64,000 nucleotides of DNA from Nevskia ramosa DSM 11499 (GCF_000420645.1 NZ_ATVI01000008.1:186001-250000); one strand, 5' to 3'; positions 54,493 to 63,654 are shown, counted from the first letter of the stretch. Made by a program: numbers and translations. The notes: a model not told the origin generated them from the sequence alone.

Positions 54493-56937
54493 TCAACTGG
54501 CACTGGGTGCAAGCTTCGAATGGGTGGCCGGCGTTTCATCGGCAGCGCCGGTGAAAGCGGACAGATCCACACCTTCGCCAACCAGCAGGTCCTTTCTGGC
54601 CACGAATTTTGGTTTGACGATCCAGACCAGCAGCGGCAGCAGCACCAGCGCCAGAATCATGTTGAACAGCATGGTCAGGGTCAGCAGCAGACCCATGTCG
54701 GCCATGAAGCGCAGGCTCGACATGAAGATCCACGGCAGGATGCCGACGAACATGATCGATGCGGTGAACAGGATCGCCTTCCCGGTCGTCACCAGAGACA
54801 CGGTAATGGCGCGTCCCCAGTCATGATCCTGGGCGTGGTACTCCTCGCAGATGCGGCTGAGCAGATAGATGCCGTAGTCGATGCCCACACCGACGCCGAT
54901 CGCAGCCACCATCAGCGAATTGATGTCGAGGCCGATGCCGATCACGTGCATCGCGGCGTTCAGCGAGAAGTTCGCCATGTTCACCGGAATCAGCAGGATG
55001 ATGCCGGCCACCAAGGAGCGGTAGGCGAGGCTGCAGCCGGCCAGGATCACCAGGTTCAGCAGCGCGATGATCAGGTAGTGATAGCGCTCGACGACGTGGT
55101 TCATCGCGTACTGCAGGGCAATGGTGCCCGAGCCGAGACGAATGGTGAATTCCTTGTGGTCGACGCCGACGATGTCGATGGCCTTCTTGGCTTCACGCAG
55201 AGCCGAATCCACGGTTTCCTGCTTGTTGTCCTTGAACCACAACGACACGGTGCCGTTCTGCTGCTCGAAATCGATGACGTGCAAAAAGGCTTTCGGGCTG
55301 GAGCCGACCATTACCGCGCCGGCTGCTGCGCCGACATGGAAATCAGTCGGGTCCAGCGGCCCCCAGCGAGGATCGCCACCGCCAAACAGACGATTGGCTT
55401 CCCCCAGATAGTCACCGAAGGCCAGCGTGGCACGTGGTGCGTCCGGACCGTTCTCGATCAGGTGCTGGATTTCCGCCATCGTCTCGATGGTTTCGGCCCG
55501 CTGCATCAAGCGATTGGGCGACTTCTGGTCCTTGGCCTCGAAGATGATTTCCAGGGTGTTGACGCCGGCAAAGTTGCGATTGATCTGGCGGACCGCTTCG
55601 TTGAACTCGGAATCGTTCCACAGCAGATTCGAGCCTTCCACTGGATTGCCGATGCGGATATGCAGCGCATTCTGAACGGCGAAGACGCCGATGCCGACCA
55701 TGACGCCGGCCGTCCACGGCGCGGCCCGACCATAGGTGAGCGTGGCGATGCGGCGCAGCAGGTGTTGCAGGAAAGTCGTGTGACCCTTGCCGACCAGTTC
55801 GTCGACGTTGTTCGGCGGCGGTAGCCAGGACAGCAGCAGCGAAATCAGGAACACGCCGGTGGGGATCAGCCAGACGCACCAGAAGCCGCAGAACAGCGCG
55901 AAGCGTTCCATCGCCGGAATCGGCGCGATGGCGATCAGGAAGATGCCGACGATATCGGTGAAGATGCCGAGGATCGATGGCGCCATCATCACGCCCATGG
56001 TGATCTCGGCTGCCTGCTTGCGATCCTTCAGGTGCGCGTAAATCTCGTAGTAGCGCTCGGTGAACTGAACGCAGTGGGAGAATGAACGCGCCACCAGCAA
56101 CAGCGGCACCACCATCAGCAGCGGCTCGATCGGCGACTTGATCCAGCCGGTCAGGCCGAAGCCCCATATCGCAGCGACGATGCTGGTGACGATCGGCGTG
56201 ACGATGCCGACGACGTTACGCATGTACAAGGCCAGCGCGACCACCAGGGCGGTGAGGGTGATCGCGAAGATCTTGAACATCTCCTGCTTGTAGGTGAACA
56301 CCCAACCCGTCAGTGCCGGCTGGCCGGCGAGATAGACGTTGTGGTGTTCGTCGCGAGCCGCCACGACCAGACCCTGCACGTACTTGAAAGCTTCGGCGTA
56401 GTCGAGGCGCGATTCGATGAACGTCGCGTTGATCAGGGTCGCCGATTGATCGGCCGAGATCAGGAAGGTACGCGCATTAGGAGACTTCTCGACCCGCGTC
56501 TTGAAGTCGGCGATTTCCTCCGGCGAGGTCGGCACCGAGTCACCCATGAGCGGACGCATGTCGATGCCAAACGGCGTGGCTTCGGCGTAGCGGGCCTTCT
56601 CCGTGGAGATCGACAGGATCTGGTCATGGTCGACGCCGGGCGCAAGATCGATGTCACGGGTGAGGTTCCAGACTTTCGACAAGGTTTCGGCGTTGTAGAT
56701 GTCGCCGTCCTTGCGCTGAAGCATCAAGGTGAAGGTCAGCGGGTTGCCGAAGTTCGGATGGTCCTTGAACACCTGCACATAGGGTTCGTCGCGGGGCAGG
56801 AGATCGGAGAAGATGGTGTCGAGCTTGACGTCTTTCAGACCTATGCCGAAAAAGAGGGTGACCAGAGCGAATACCGCGGCGCTGAGGCCCCGGTGATTCA
56901 TCACCCACTTCGCAATCCGGAATCGCAACGAGAACAT
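54493..56937 (-). CDS. RND/MMPL-family transporter
   Basis: 814 residues, smaller than tripartite pumps. The first helix (LSAAVFALVTLFFGIGLKDV) is followed by a periplasmic domain and two blocks of membrane helices (around ITLTALVVALALYMRNVVGI and VAAIGVGVGIDYGIYLLSRI). The second carries the GIDYGIY acidic motif of the proton path. The family includes the hopanoid transporter HpnN and mycobacterial MmpL proteins, which move lipids. It heads the operon with DUF1329, YCF48 and DUF1302 and is likely its energising component. GAGG lies nine bases upstream of the ATG. Confidence 0.88.
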   Translation of the reverse strand: MFSLRFRIAKWVMNHRGLSAAVFALVTLFFGIGLKDVKLDTIFSDLLPRDEPYVQVFKDHPNFGNPLTFTLMLQRKDGDIYNAETLSKVWNLTRDIDLAPGVDHDQILSISTEKARYAEATPFGIDMRPLMGDSVPTSPEEIADFKTRVEKSPNARTFLISADQSATLINATFIESRLDYAEAFKYVQGLVVAARDEHHNVYLAGQPALTGWVFTYKQEMFKIFAITLTALVVALALYMRNVVGIVTPIVTSIVAAIWGFGLTGWIKSPIEPLLMVVPLLLVARSFSHCVQFTERYYEIYAHLKDRKQAAEITMGVMMAPSILGIFTDIVGIFLIAIAPIPAMERFALFCGFWCVWLIPTGVFLISLLLSWLPPPNNVDELVGKGHTTFLQHLLRRIATLTYGRAAPWTAGVMVGIGVFAVQNALHIRIGNPVEGSNLLWNDSEFNEAVRQINRNFAGVNTLEIIFEAKDQKSPNRLMQRAETIETMAEIQHLIENGPDAPRATLAFGDYLGEANRLFGGGDPRWGPLDPTDFHVGAAAGAVMVGSSPKAFLHVIDFEQQNGTVSLWFKDNKQETVDSALREAKKAIDIVGVDHKEFTIRLGSGTIALQYAMNHVVERYHYLIIALLNLVILAGCSLAYRSLVAGIILLIPVNMANFSLNAAMHVIGIGLDINSLMVAAIGVGVGIDYGIYLLSRICEEYHAQDHDWGRAITVSLVTTGKAILFTASIMFVGILPWIFMSSLRFMADMGLLLTLTMLFNMILALVLLPLLVWIVKPKFVARKDLLVGEGVDLSAFTGAADETPATHSKLAPSAS

Positions 56938-57270
56938 TCGCTAGAACCTCAATGGAGAAGGATGTCGCCAATCGACAGCCTGCAATGGCTGCCCGCTAAT
57001 TTCGAATTAGAAAGCGGGGTGCGGGGCAGCCCTATATGGCAAACAGCCGACCGCTGACATCAGTGACGTCATCATCCTTTCCGTTCCTCCCGCTGTAACC
57101 TTCTGAGTGCGCTGCAGGGCTGCAGGCGCTCAGTGGTTTCTAATTTATGTTGATTGGATTAGACGTTCTGCGGGCTGGTCCAGCACTACACCGAAGGGTA
57201 GTTTCCAAGGGTAGTCGCGCTTATTGGGCGAGACGTACAAATCCATTGAACAGGGTGTTCAGAACAACGC
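56938..57270. other. 333-bp regulatory gap upstream of the MMPL transporter gene
   Basis: No gene is visible. The gap lies between the MMPL transporter gene and the stop of the MalT-like regulator, both on the minus strand, so it should contain the operon promoter. It is AT-richer around 57139-57165 (TTTCTAATTTATGTTGATT). Two ACTACCC boxes are at 57196-57215. A GC-rich imperfect palindrome around GCGCTGCAGGGCTGCAGGCGC lies at 57110-57130. Confidence 0.6.
57196..57215 (-). promoter_or_regulatory. Two direct ACTACCC boxes upstream of the MMPL operon
   Basis: On the minus strand the sequence reads ACTACCC-N6-ACTACCC, a 13-bp period. The half-site equals the arms of the palindromes at 49594 and 63328. 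Direct half-sites placed upstream of a promoter are usual for MalT-type activators. Confidence 0.5.
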
Positions 57271-60006
57271 TCAGGCAATCAGGCCAAGCTGTCTGCCGGC
57301 AGTGATGGCCTGTACTCGGCTGCTGACCGCGAGCTTCGAGTAGATGTTCTTCAAATGGAATTTGATGGTGTTTTCGGAGACGAAGATGCGGCCTGCCATT
57401 TCCTTGTTGGAAACACCATTGGCGAGAAAGACGAGAATTTCCTTCTCGCGGTCGGTCAAGGCTTCCAGTGGCCGCTGACCGCTGGCGGAGCTGGTGCTGA
57501 GGCTGCGGCCGGCAGCGTTGAGCAGCAGTTCCAGATAGACGCGGCTCGGACCGAGGCGAGTTTCGCCGCCGCCGACCGAAGCCTGCAGCGCGCTGTACTC
57601 CTCCTGCAGCAGATTGATCACGTCGTTGCCTTCGTCGAGCATCACCCGCACGTAGCCGCCCGGTTCGGCCAGCTGCAAGGCCTTGCGAAGACTGCGATGC
57701 GAGGCATTGCGCTGACCCTTGCGGTGCTGGAGCGTCGCTTCGAGCAGATGCAGCTTGATCAGCCGATAGGCGCGGCCCGAGGCATCGGCCATCTCGGCGG
57801 AGATCAGTTCGGTAGCCTGGGCCAGATCGCCGCCGTGAATCGCCAGGCGAATACGGCCGAGAATCTCACCCTCGATCTCCTCGGCAAACGGCAGCCAGCC
57901 TTCCGGCTGCGGCAGCTTGTCCGCCCGGATGCTGGCGGCGATCTTGTTGGCGCGCACTGCATCGCCAGTCAGCAGCGACCGGCGCACCCGCTCCCAGTTC
58001 AAGGTCGAGACCAGACGCGTCCAGCCGTTGGCGCGGCAGATCGCTTCGGCCTCGTCGAGCACTTCGCTGCACTTGTTGCTGCGACCGCGCGCATCGTGGC
58101 CGCGGGCCACGGCCAGGTAGGCGGTGAGCATCCAGTCCGGCAGGGTCGAATCGGCGATCGCCTGCAGGTGGGCACCGGCCATCGCTTCGAGCCCGTCGAG
58201 CTCGTTGGCTTCGTAGAGCACTATCGCGTAACAGGAGGCGATTGCCGCCGATGCGAAGGATTTGTCCAGCTCCGGCTGATGCTCGGCCATGCCGGTACGC
58301 AGGCGGATCTGGGCTTCATCGATCTGGCCGCGCAACAGATAGCCCATGCTGTCGATGGCAACGGTATAGCCGCCGCTGAAGGTCGCCTGGCTGCGCTCGT
58401 TGTGGTCGCGGGCGATGGCGATCAGTTCGCGGCCGCGTTCGAAATCGCCGCAGGTGATCGCCTGATAGGCCAGCAGGTTGGCCGCCGCGCCGTATTCGAA
58501 GGCGCCGAAGCCCACCATCTCGCGGTTGCGGACGTCGACGTTCTCGAGGATCGCGAACGCTTTCGCGACTTCGTTGCGCGACATCGCCGCCATCGACAGC
58601 ACGATGCCGCAGTGGCAACCCGTGGCGACCGGCGGCAGGTCTGCATCGCGCTCCAGCACCAGCTCGATCTTGCGCATCTCGCTGTAACGGCGCAGGAAGG
58701 TCAGTGCGTAGGCGACCTTCACGACCAGCTCTCTGCGGCTAAGTGTCACTTCCAGCGGCAGCCGTGAAAACCAACGCTCCACCGTCATCAGATGAGCGCG
58801 CGAGACGAGATTGGATGCCCAGATGTTCAGCGCATCGGCAGCGAGTTCAGCGTCGCCGTACTCCAGCGCGTGATGGACAGCTTCTTCGTAGTTGCCATTG
58901 CGGTAGTGCCAGGCGGCTGCCCGCTGGTGGACCTCGTAGGCGATCTCGGGAGTCTCGCTGCGCAGCTGCTCGGCGAGGAAGGTCGAGAACAGCGCGTGAT
59001 ACTTGAACCAGCGCAGTTCGGCATCAAGGCTGCGGATGAACAGCCCGGAGCGTTCCAGCCTGAGCAAGGTGTCCTGGGAACGGCTGCGGCCGGTGACTTC
59101 GTCGCACAACGGCGCGCACATGCGGCCGAGCAGCGAGGTGCGCAGCAGGAATTCCTGGTCGTCCGGCGGTTGCAGCGACAGCACACTGTCGGTCAGGTAT
59201 TCGGCCAGCTCGCGCGGGCGGGAGGCGCCGAAATCAGCCAGTGTGCGGCGCACGTCCGGGTTGGCGAGGCTCAAGCGGAACAGCTGGATCGCCGCCGGCC
59301 AGCCTTCGGTATGCAGGTAGACCGATTCCACTTCCTCGCGGCTGATCTCGATGGCGCCGCTCGAAGCGAAGAATTGCTCGACTTCGCTGCGCGAGAAACG
59401 CAGATCATCGGCGCGCAGCAGAGTGGTCTGGTTGTTGACCAGCAGCTTGGCCATGCCGATGTCCGGCACCGAGCGCGAGCCGACGAAGATCCGGACATTG
59501 GCCGGCACGTGCTCGAACAGCTCACGGAAGAAGGCCAGCAGCGACTTGTTGGTCAGCACCTGGAATTCGTCGAGGAAGATCGCCACCGGCGCGCCGATCT
59601 TCAGCAGGCGGTCGACGATCCAGTCGGTGCGGGTGCGCAGCTTCGGGCCGGCAAAGTCCTCGTCGCCCGCCGGCGGGGCGTCCATCGCGTCATCGCCGAT
59701 CAGCGAGGCAACCACGGCCTGCAGATGCACCGAGAAGCGCCGAGTGTCGTTGTCGGCATCGTCGAAGCTCAGCCAGCCGGTGCGGCAGCCCTCGGACTCG
59801 CACAGCGATTTCAGCTGCTGCAGTGCCGTGGTCTTGCCGTGCCCGGCCGGTGCCTGCAGGAATACGACGCGCGCAGTGCTGCTGCGCAGGGCGCGCTGCA
59901 GCACTTCCTTGCGTTGGATCGCGCCTGTGTAGCTGGTCGGGGCAAACAGCTTGTGGCTGTAGACCTCGGCCTCGGCATTGGCGGCCGCTTGGGCACCCGG
60001 AATCAT
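57271..60006 (-). CDS. MalT-like LuxR-family ATP-dependent transcriptional regulator
   Basis: 911 residues. The Walker A motif is VFLQAPAGHGKTTALQQLKS and the Walker B region is VAIFLDEFQVLTNKSLLAFF. A helical repeat domain occupies the middle. The C-terminal LuxR helix-turn-helix is LTDREKEILVFLANGVSNKE, then MAGRIFVSENTIKFHLKNIY. AGGAGA precedes ATG 60006. It is upstream of and parallel to the MMPL operon, so it is the best candidate activator of it. The ligand sensed is unknown. It resembles the protein at 32219 in architecture, not in detail. Confidence 0.92.
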   Translation of the reverse strand: MIPGAQAAANAEAEVYSHKLFAPTSYTGAIQRKEVLQRALRSSTARVVFLQAPAGHGKTTALQQLKSLCESEGCRTGWLSFDDADNDTRRFSVHLQAVVASLIGDDAMDAPPAGDEDFAGPKLRTRTDWIVDRLLKIGAPVAIFLDEFQVLTNKSLLAFFRELFEHVPANVRIFVGSRSVPDIGMAKLLVNNQTTLLRADDLRFSRSEVEQFFASSGAIEISREEVESVYLHTEGWPAAIQLFRLSLANPDVRRTLADFGASRPRELAEYLTDSVLSLQPPDDQEFLLRTSLLGRMCAPLCDEVTGRSRSQDTLLRLERSGLFIRSLDAELRWFKYHALFSTFLAEQLRSETPEIAYEVHQRAAAWHYRNGNYEEAVHHALEYGDAELAADALNIWASNLVSRAHLMTVERWFSRLPLEVTLSRRELVVKVAYALTFLRRYSEMRKIELVLERDADLPPVATGCHCGIVLSMAAMSRNEVAKAFAILENVDVRNREMVGFGAFEYGAAANLLAYQAITCGDFERGRELIAIARDHNERSQATFSGGYTVAIDSMGYLLRGQIDEAQIRLRTGMAEHQPELDKSFASAAIASCYAIVLYEANELDGLEAMAGAHLQAIADSTLPDWMLTAYLAVARGHDARGRSNKCSEVLDEAEAICRANGWTRLVSTLNWERVRRSLLTGDAVRANKIAASIRADKLPQPEGWLPFAEEIEGEILGRIRLAIHGGDLAQATELISAEMADASGRAYRLIKLHLLEATLQHRKGQRNASHRSLRKALQLAEPGGYVRVMLDEGNDVINLLQEEYSALQASVGGGETRLGPSRVYLELLLNAAGRSLSTSSASGQRPLEALTDREKEILVFLANGVSNKEMAGRIFVSENTIKFHLKNIYSKLAVSSRVQAITAGRQLGLIA

Positions 60007-60118
60007 TGGTTCTCCTGGCCTGCTGACATCAACGGTGCGGGCGGCAATCTACCGCGCATCCGGACCCGGCCGCAGACGAGGTGTTCAATAGGAGACGACA
60101 GCGTCGCCAGCCCATCCT

Positions 60119-60145
60119 GCGGGCCCGGTGGGCAGCCAGGCCCGC
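60119..60145 (-). terminator. Hairpin downstream of the MDR-family gene
   Basis: GCGGGCC (60119-60125) and GGCCCGC (60139-60145) are perfect complements, 24 bp past the stop codon of the oxidoreductase. There is no T tract, so termination is uncertain. Confidence 0.4.
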
Positions 60146-60168
60146 GGTGGGTCATCGGGCAGGGCCGC

Positions 60169-61197
60169 TCAGGCGACCTTGACCACGACCTTGCCGAAGT
60201 TGCCGCCGGCGAGCAGTTCGGTGAAGCCCTGCGGCGCTTCTTCCAGCGATCCGACGACGTGCTCGCGAATCTTCACCGCGCCGGATTCGATCGGCTGGGT
60301 CATCGCTGCGAGGAAGTTGGCGTAGTGAGCAGGGTACTGATCGAAAATGATGAAGCCCTCGAGCTTCATGCGCTTGAACAGGGCTTCGGTCAGAAAGCCC
60401 GGCAGGCGATCGGCTCCGTTCATGCCGGCGCCGGAGTAGTGGGCGACCAGGCCGCAGAGCGGCATCCGCGAGTTGAGATTCATCAACGGCAGCACCGCAT
60501 CGAACACCGACCCGCCGACGTTTTCCATGTAGATGTCGATGCCCTTCGGGCAAGCCGCCTTCAGACGCTCCGGCAGGCCGGCGCCACGGTGGTCGATGCA
60601 GGCGTCGAAGCCCAGTTCCTTGACCGCATAGGCACACTTGTCGGCACCGCCGGCGATGCCGACGACATGGCAACCAGCGAGCTTGGCGAGCTGGCCGATG
60701 ATCTGGCCGACCGCGCCGGTTGCCGCTGCGACGACGAAGGTTTCACCGGCTTTCGGGTGACCGATCTGGTTCAGCGCATACCAGGCGGTGAAGCCGGGCA
60801 TGCCCAGCGAACCGAGGTACAGGCTCGGCTGCTTGGCGTTGGCCGGCAGCTTGATGATCACGTCGCTGCCATCGGACAGCGTGTAGTCCTGCCAGCCGGC
60901 GTAGGAATGCACCAGCTCGCCGACCTTGTAATCCGGAAGATTCGAGGCAACGACTTCTGACACGGTGCCGCCGACCATCACTTCGCCGGGCTTCACCGAA
61001 GCCATGTAACCGTCGGTTTCGTAGATGCGCACGCGCATGTACGGGTCCAGCGACAGCCAGGTGGTGCGCAGCAGCATCTGTCCCGGGCCCGGCGTCGGCA
61101 CGGCGACGGTTTCGAGGCGGAAGGTGCTCGCGTCCGGCTCACCCTTGGGCGACTGGGCAAGGACGAGGCGGCGGTTGACGGCTGCAGACTGCGACAT
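60169..61197 (-). CDS. NADP-dependent oxidoreductase, zinc-free MDR family (CurA/PTGR type)
   Basis: 342 residues from ATG 61197, chosen because it starts the conserved region. The start at 61275 would add 26 atypical residues. Conserved blocks are RTTWLSLDPYMRVRIYETDG, LGMPGFTAWYALNQIGHPKA and the NADPH site TFVVAAATGAVGQIIGQLAK. The absence of zinc cysteines and the WLSLDPYMR motif place it with leukotriene B4 dehydrogenase/curcumin reductase-like enzymes that reduce activated double bonds. It stands between the regulator and the two-component genes, with no clear operon partner. Confidence 0.9.
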   Translation of the reverse strand: MSQSAAVNRRLVLAQSPKGEPDASTFRLETVAVPTPGPGQMLLRTTWLSLDPYMRVRIYETDGYMASVKPGEVMVGGTVSEVVASNLPDYKVGELVHSYAGWQDYTLSDGSDVIIKLPANAKQPSLYLGSLGMPGFTAWYALNQIGHPKAGETFVVAAATGAVGQIIGQLAKLAGCHVVGIAGGADKCAYAVKELGFDACIDHRGAGLPERLKAACPKGIDIYMENVGGSVFDAVLPLMNLNSRMPLCGLVAHYSGAGMNGADRLPGFLTEALFKRMKLEGFIIFDQYPAHYANFLAAMTQPIESGAVKIREHVVGSLEEAPQGFTELLAGGNFGKVVVKVA

Positions 61198-61348
61198 GGT
61201 TTCAGGTTCCTGAGGGTGAAATGACAGCGACGACTGGTGCTGTTGGTGGGTCAGGGCGTGAGCCCCGATGGCCACTCGAACGGCCCGGACGACTCGCGCC
61301 GTCCAGGTGCCGTGTTATGGAAGTTGGTTTGGGAGAAGGATGCAGCAG

Positions 61349-62011
61349 TCAGATCGTTTCGCGGCGTCCGCCGAGCATCATCTGCAGCAGTTCGGCGAAC
61401 GAGGCCGCGCCCATCTTGCGCATCAGCCGTCCGCGATGAGCTTCGACGGTCTTGTAGCTGATGGCCAGCTTGCGGCCGACTTCCTTGTTGCTGCGCCCGG
61501 CGACCACCTGCTCGAGAATTTCACGCTCGCGGGCGGTCAATCCTTCCAGCCGCTGGCTGCGGAGAAATTCGCGGCGGCGAGCGTCGCGGCTGTCGGCATC
61601 CAGGGTCAACGCCTGGCCGATGCGTTCCAGCAACTGGGCGTTGTCGTAGGGTTTCTGCAGGAAATCGACGGCACCGCCTTTCATCGCCTGCACCACGGTC
61701 GGAATATCGCCGTGGCCGGACAGGAACAGGATCGGCAGATGGACATGGCGGCGCTTCAGTTCGTCCATCAGCTCCGGGCCGCTCAGGCCGGGCATCTGCA
61801 CGTCGAGCACCAGGCAGCCGCAGGCATCGGGCCGTGCAATGTCCAGAAAGGCTTCCGCGGAATCGCAGGTCTGCACGTTCAGCTGGGCAGATTCCAGCAG
61901 CCAGCGCAGCGAATCACGCATCGCGGCATCGTCATCGACGACGAACACGGTGGGCCGGCTCTGCGAGTAGGTTGGAGTCTGGGCTTCGGTCATTTCGCTG
62001 TGGGGTTTCAT
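61349..62011 (-). CDS. FixJ-type LuxR-family response regulator
   Basis: 220 residues. The receiver domain has the acidic pair VVDDDAAMRDSL, the phosphoacceptor Asp70 in LVLDVQMPGLSG, and the conserved Lys in FLQKPYDNAQ. The DNA-binding LuxR domain is LTAREREILEQVVAGRSNKE, then VGRKLAISYKTVEAHRGRLM. The ATG overlaps the kinase stop as ATGA, so the two are coupled. FixJ-like regulators of this branch often control aromatic or alcohol catabolism, but the target here is unknown. A CTACCC palindrome lies upstream of the kinase. Confidence 0.92.
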   Translation of the reverse strand: MKPHSEMTEAQTPTYSQSRPTVFVVDDDAAMRDSLRWLLESAQLNVQTCDSAEAFLDIARPDACGCLVLDVQMPGLSGPELMDELKRRHVHLPILFLSGHGDIPTVVQAMKGGAVDFLQKPYDNAQLLERIGQALTLDADSRDARRREFLRSQRLEGLTAREREILEQVVAGRSNKEVGRKLAISYKTVEAHRGRLMRKMGAASFAELLQMMLGGRRETI

Positions 62012-63204
62012 GAGGTCATCACGGTATTCAGATCGAAGCGGAAACAGGCGCCGCCTTCGGGGTTGGCGGCGACGCGCAGACTGCCGCCGTGGGATTCGAT
62101 GATCGAGCGGCAGACGGCCAGGCCCAGGCCCAGGCCGTCCTGCTTGGTCGTGAAGTAGGCGTCGAAGATCTGGCTGCAGGCTTCCGGCGAAATGCCGGGG
62201 CCGCGGTCGCTGATCGTGACTTCAACCCGGCCGCCGTCCAGCTGTCGCGATTCGACGCGCAGCAGGCGTTGCTCGGCCGGGCTGGCGGCCATCGCTTCGT
62301 AGGCATTGCGGATCAGGTTCAGCAGCACCTGGCGGATTTCCAGAGCGTCGACCATCACCGTCGACGGCGAAGGTGCCAGTGCCTGTTCGACGCGCACACC
62401 GAGCTTGCGGCGCTGGTGATCGAGCAGGCCGAGCATTTCGCCGATCAGCGTGTGGAGATCGGTGGCGGTGGTTTCCGGCACATGGCGACGGACGAAGCCG
62501 TGTACCTGGCGGACGATGCTGCCGGCGGTCTCGGTGTGCTGGATCGCCCGGGTGATGACGCCGTCGAGTTTTTCCGAGGTGCAATCACCTTGCTTGAGGC
62601 GCAACTGGCAGCCGTGCAGGTAGTTGAGCGTGGCGGCCAAGGGCTGGGCCAGTTCGTGGGCCAGCGCGCCAGCCATTTCGCTCATCGAGTTCAGGCGCGA
62701 GGCGCGAGCCAGTTCCTGCTGGTGACGGCGGCGGACATCGGCCAGTTGCTGCTCCAGCTGGGCTTGTGTCTCGCGCAGCGCGCTCTCGGCCTGTTTGCGG
62801 GTACTGATGTCTTCGAGCGTCCATACCGAGCCTGCCGATGGGCGGCTGACATCGACCGCCTGACCGCTCAACTGGCACCAGAACAGGCTGCCGTCACGGC
62901 GGCGCATCTGCCGTTCGATGCGGCAGTGCCCCTGGCGTTCAAGCAGCCGTGCGCTGCTGCGGCCGCAGGCGACATAGTCGGTGTAGCTCGGATACAACAT
63001 CTGCAGATTGCGGTGGTTCAGCTCGCCGGGGCCGTAGCCGAACAGCGTTTCGAGGCGCCGATTGCAGCGCTGCAACTGGCGATCACGGGTATGGCCGATC
63101 GCCACGGCGGCATGCTCGAAGAGCAGCGAGGCATCGTATGAAGGGCGTCGCGGCTCCAGCCGTTCCGGACGGCGCAGCAGTTCCACTACCGGCGCGGCGC
63201 TCAT
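62008..63204 (-). CDS. PAS-domain sensor histidine kinase
   Basis: 398 residues with no membrane span, so it is cytoplasmic. The PAS domain spans roughly residues 25-135 (IGHTRDRQLQRCNRRLETLF, then GYGPGELNHRNLQMLYPSYT, and DGSLFWCQLSGQAVDV). A coiled linker (residues 136-170) precedes the H-box LAHELAQPLAATLNYLHGCQ with His183. The N-box is LLNLIRNAYEAMA, and the G boxes are ISDRGPGISPEA and GLGLGLAVCRS. The layout is like FixL and the kinases that pair with FixJ-type regulators. The PAS ligand is unknown; no haem-binding residue can be assigned. Confidence 0.92.
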   Translation of the reverse strand: MSAAPVVELLRRPERLEPRRPSYDASLLFEHAAVAIGHTRDRQLQRCNRRLETLFGYGPGELNHRNLQMLYPSYTDYVACGRSSARLLERQGHCRIERQMRRRDGSLFWCQLSGQAVDVSRPSAGSVWTLEDISTRKQAESALRETQAQLEQQLADVRRRHQQELARASRLNSMSEMAGALAHELAQPLAATLNYLHGCQLRLKQGDCTSEKLDGVITRAIQHTETAGSIVRQVHGFVRRHVPETTATDLHTLIGEMLGLLDHQRRKLGVRVEQALAPSPSTVMVDALEIRQVLLNLIRNAYEAMAASPAEQRLLRVESRQLDGGRVEVTISDRGPGISPEACSQIFDAYFTTKQDGLGLGLAVCRSIIESHGGSLRVAANPEGGACFRFDLNTVMTS

Positions 63205-63327
63205 GCAGCCACTCCGGCCAAGAGGTCGGTCTGGGGTTTGAATCGGGTCATTCGCTCCTCCGCCTGGCGGTATCCCGACCAGTGCTTATCGTCAAGTGAG
63301 GGTCAACGCTAGGGGATGGGGCGCGCA

Positions 63328-63343
63328 CTACCCGGACGGGTGG
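63328..63343. promoter_or_regulatory. Palindrome CTACCC-N4-GGGTGG upstream of kinase and DUF1329 genes
   Basis: CTACCC (63328-63333), GGAC and GGGTGG (63338-63343) match the 49594 palindrome except for one base. It is 124 bp upstream of the kinase ATG and 312 bp upstream of the DUF1329 ATG. Confidence 0.45.
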
Positions 63344-63569
63344 AATCCACGATTGCCGTGTGTCGGAGATGCTGAACGCCTTGCCGCTTCGAGCGGTCCG
63401 AGGATGAAGAAAACATCGGATTCTTCAGTGTTTGCGGCCATTGCGGTGCAGGCGCCGCAAGCGCGGCGGATGCGTTATCGTCGGCACTTGGTCTGCATGC
63501 CTACCATTGCCACCCAGGCTGTCGGTTGCGATTCGCTCCGACAGTGGCGGGGCTGCATCCAGATCAGAG

Positions 63570-63608
63570 ATTGACCCAGCACATTGACCAGACACATTGA
63601 TCAGGCGG
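63570..63608 (+). repeat. Three tandem 13-bp repeats upstream of DUF1329
   Basis: ATTGACCCAGCAC, ATTGACCAGACAC and ATTGATCAGGCGG stand head to tail, sharing ATTGA(C/T)C. They lie 47-85 bp upstream of the DUF1329 ATG. A 13-bp period places them on nearly the same face of the helix every repeat, as in activator-binding arrays. Confidence 0.55.
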
Positions 63609-63654
63609 CCGGCAAAAGTACCGGACGCTGACCCCGCACCGAGGAGCTTTGCCT

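Larger units (their letters stand above)
63205..63654. other. 450-bp regulatory gap between the kinase and DUF1329 genes
   Basis: This divergent gap holds no convincing gene; a 92-codon frame (63296-63574) lacks a ribosome site and coding character. It contains a palindrome at 63328-63343 and a triple 13-bp repeat at 63570-63608, and ends in a good GAGGAG site (63641-63646) for the DUF1329 gene. Confidence 0.65.

Noticed and set aside
58792-60960. A 722-codon plus-strand frame across the second LuxR gene and the MDR gene
   Set aside because: It runs antisense to two well-supported genes, spans their intergenic region, and encodes no recognisable domain.
63296-63574. A 92-codon plus-strand frame between the kinase and DUF1329 genes
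   Set aside because: There is no ribosome site or recognisable domain, and it overlaps likely regulatory repeats.
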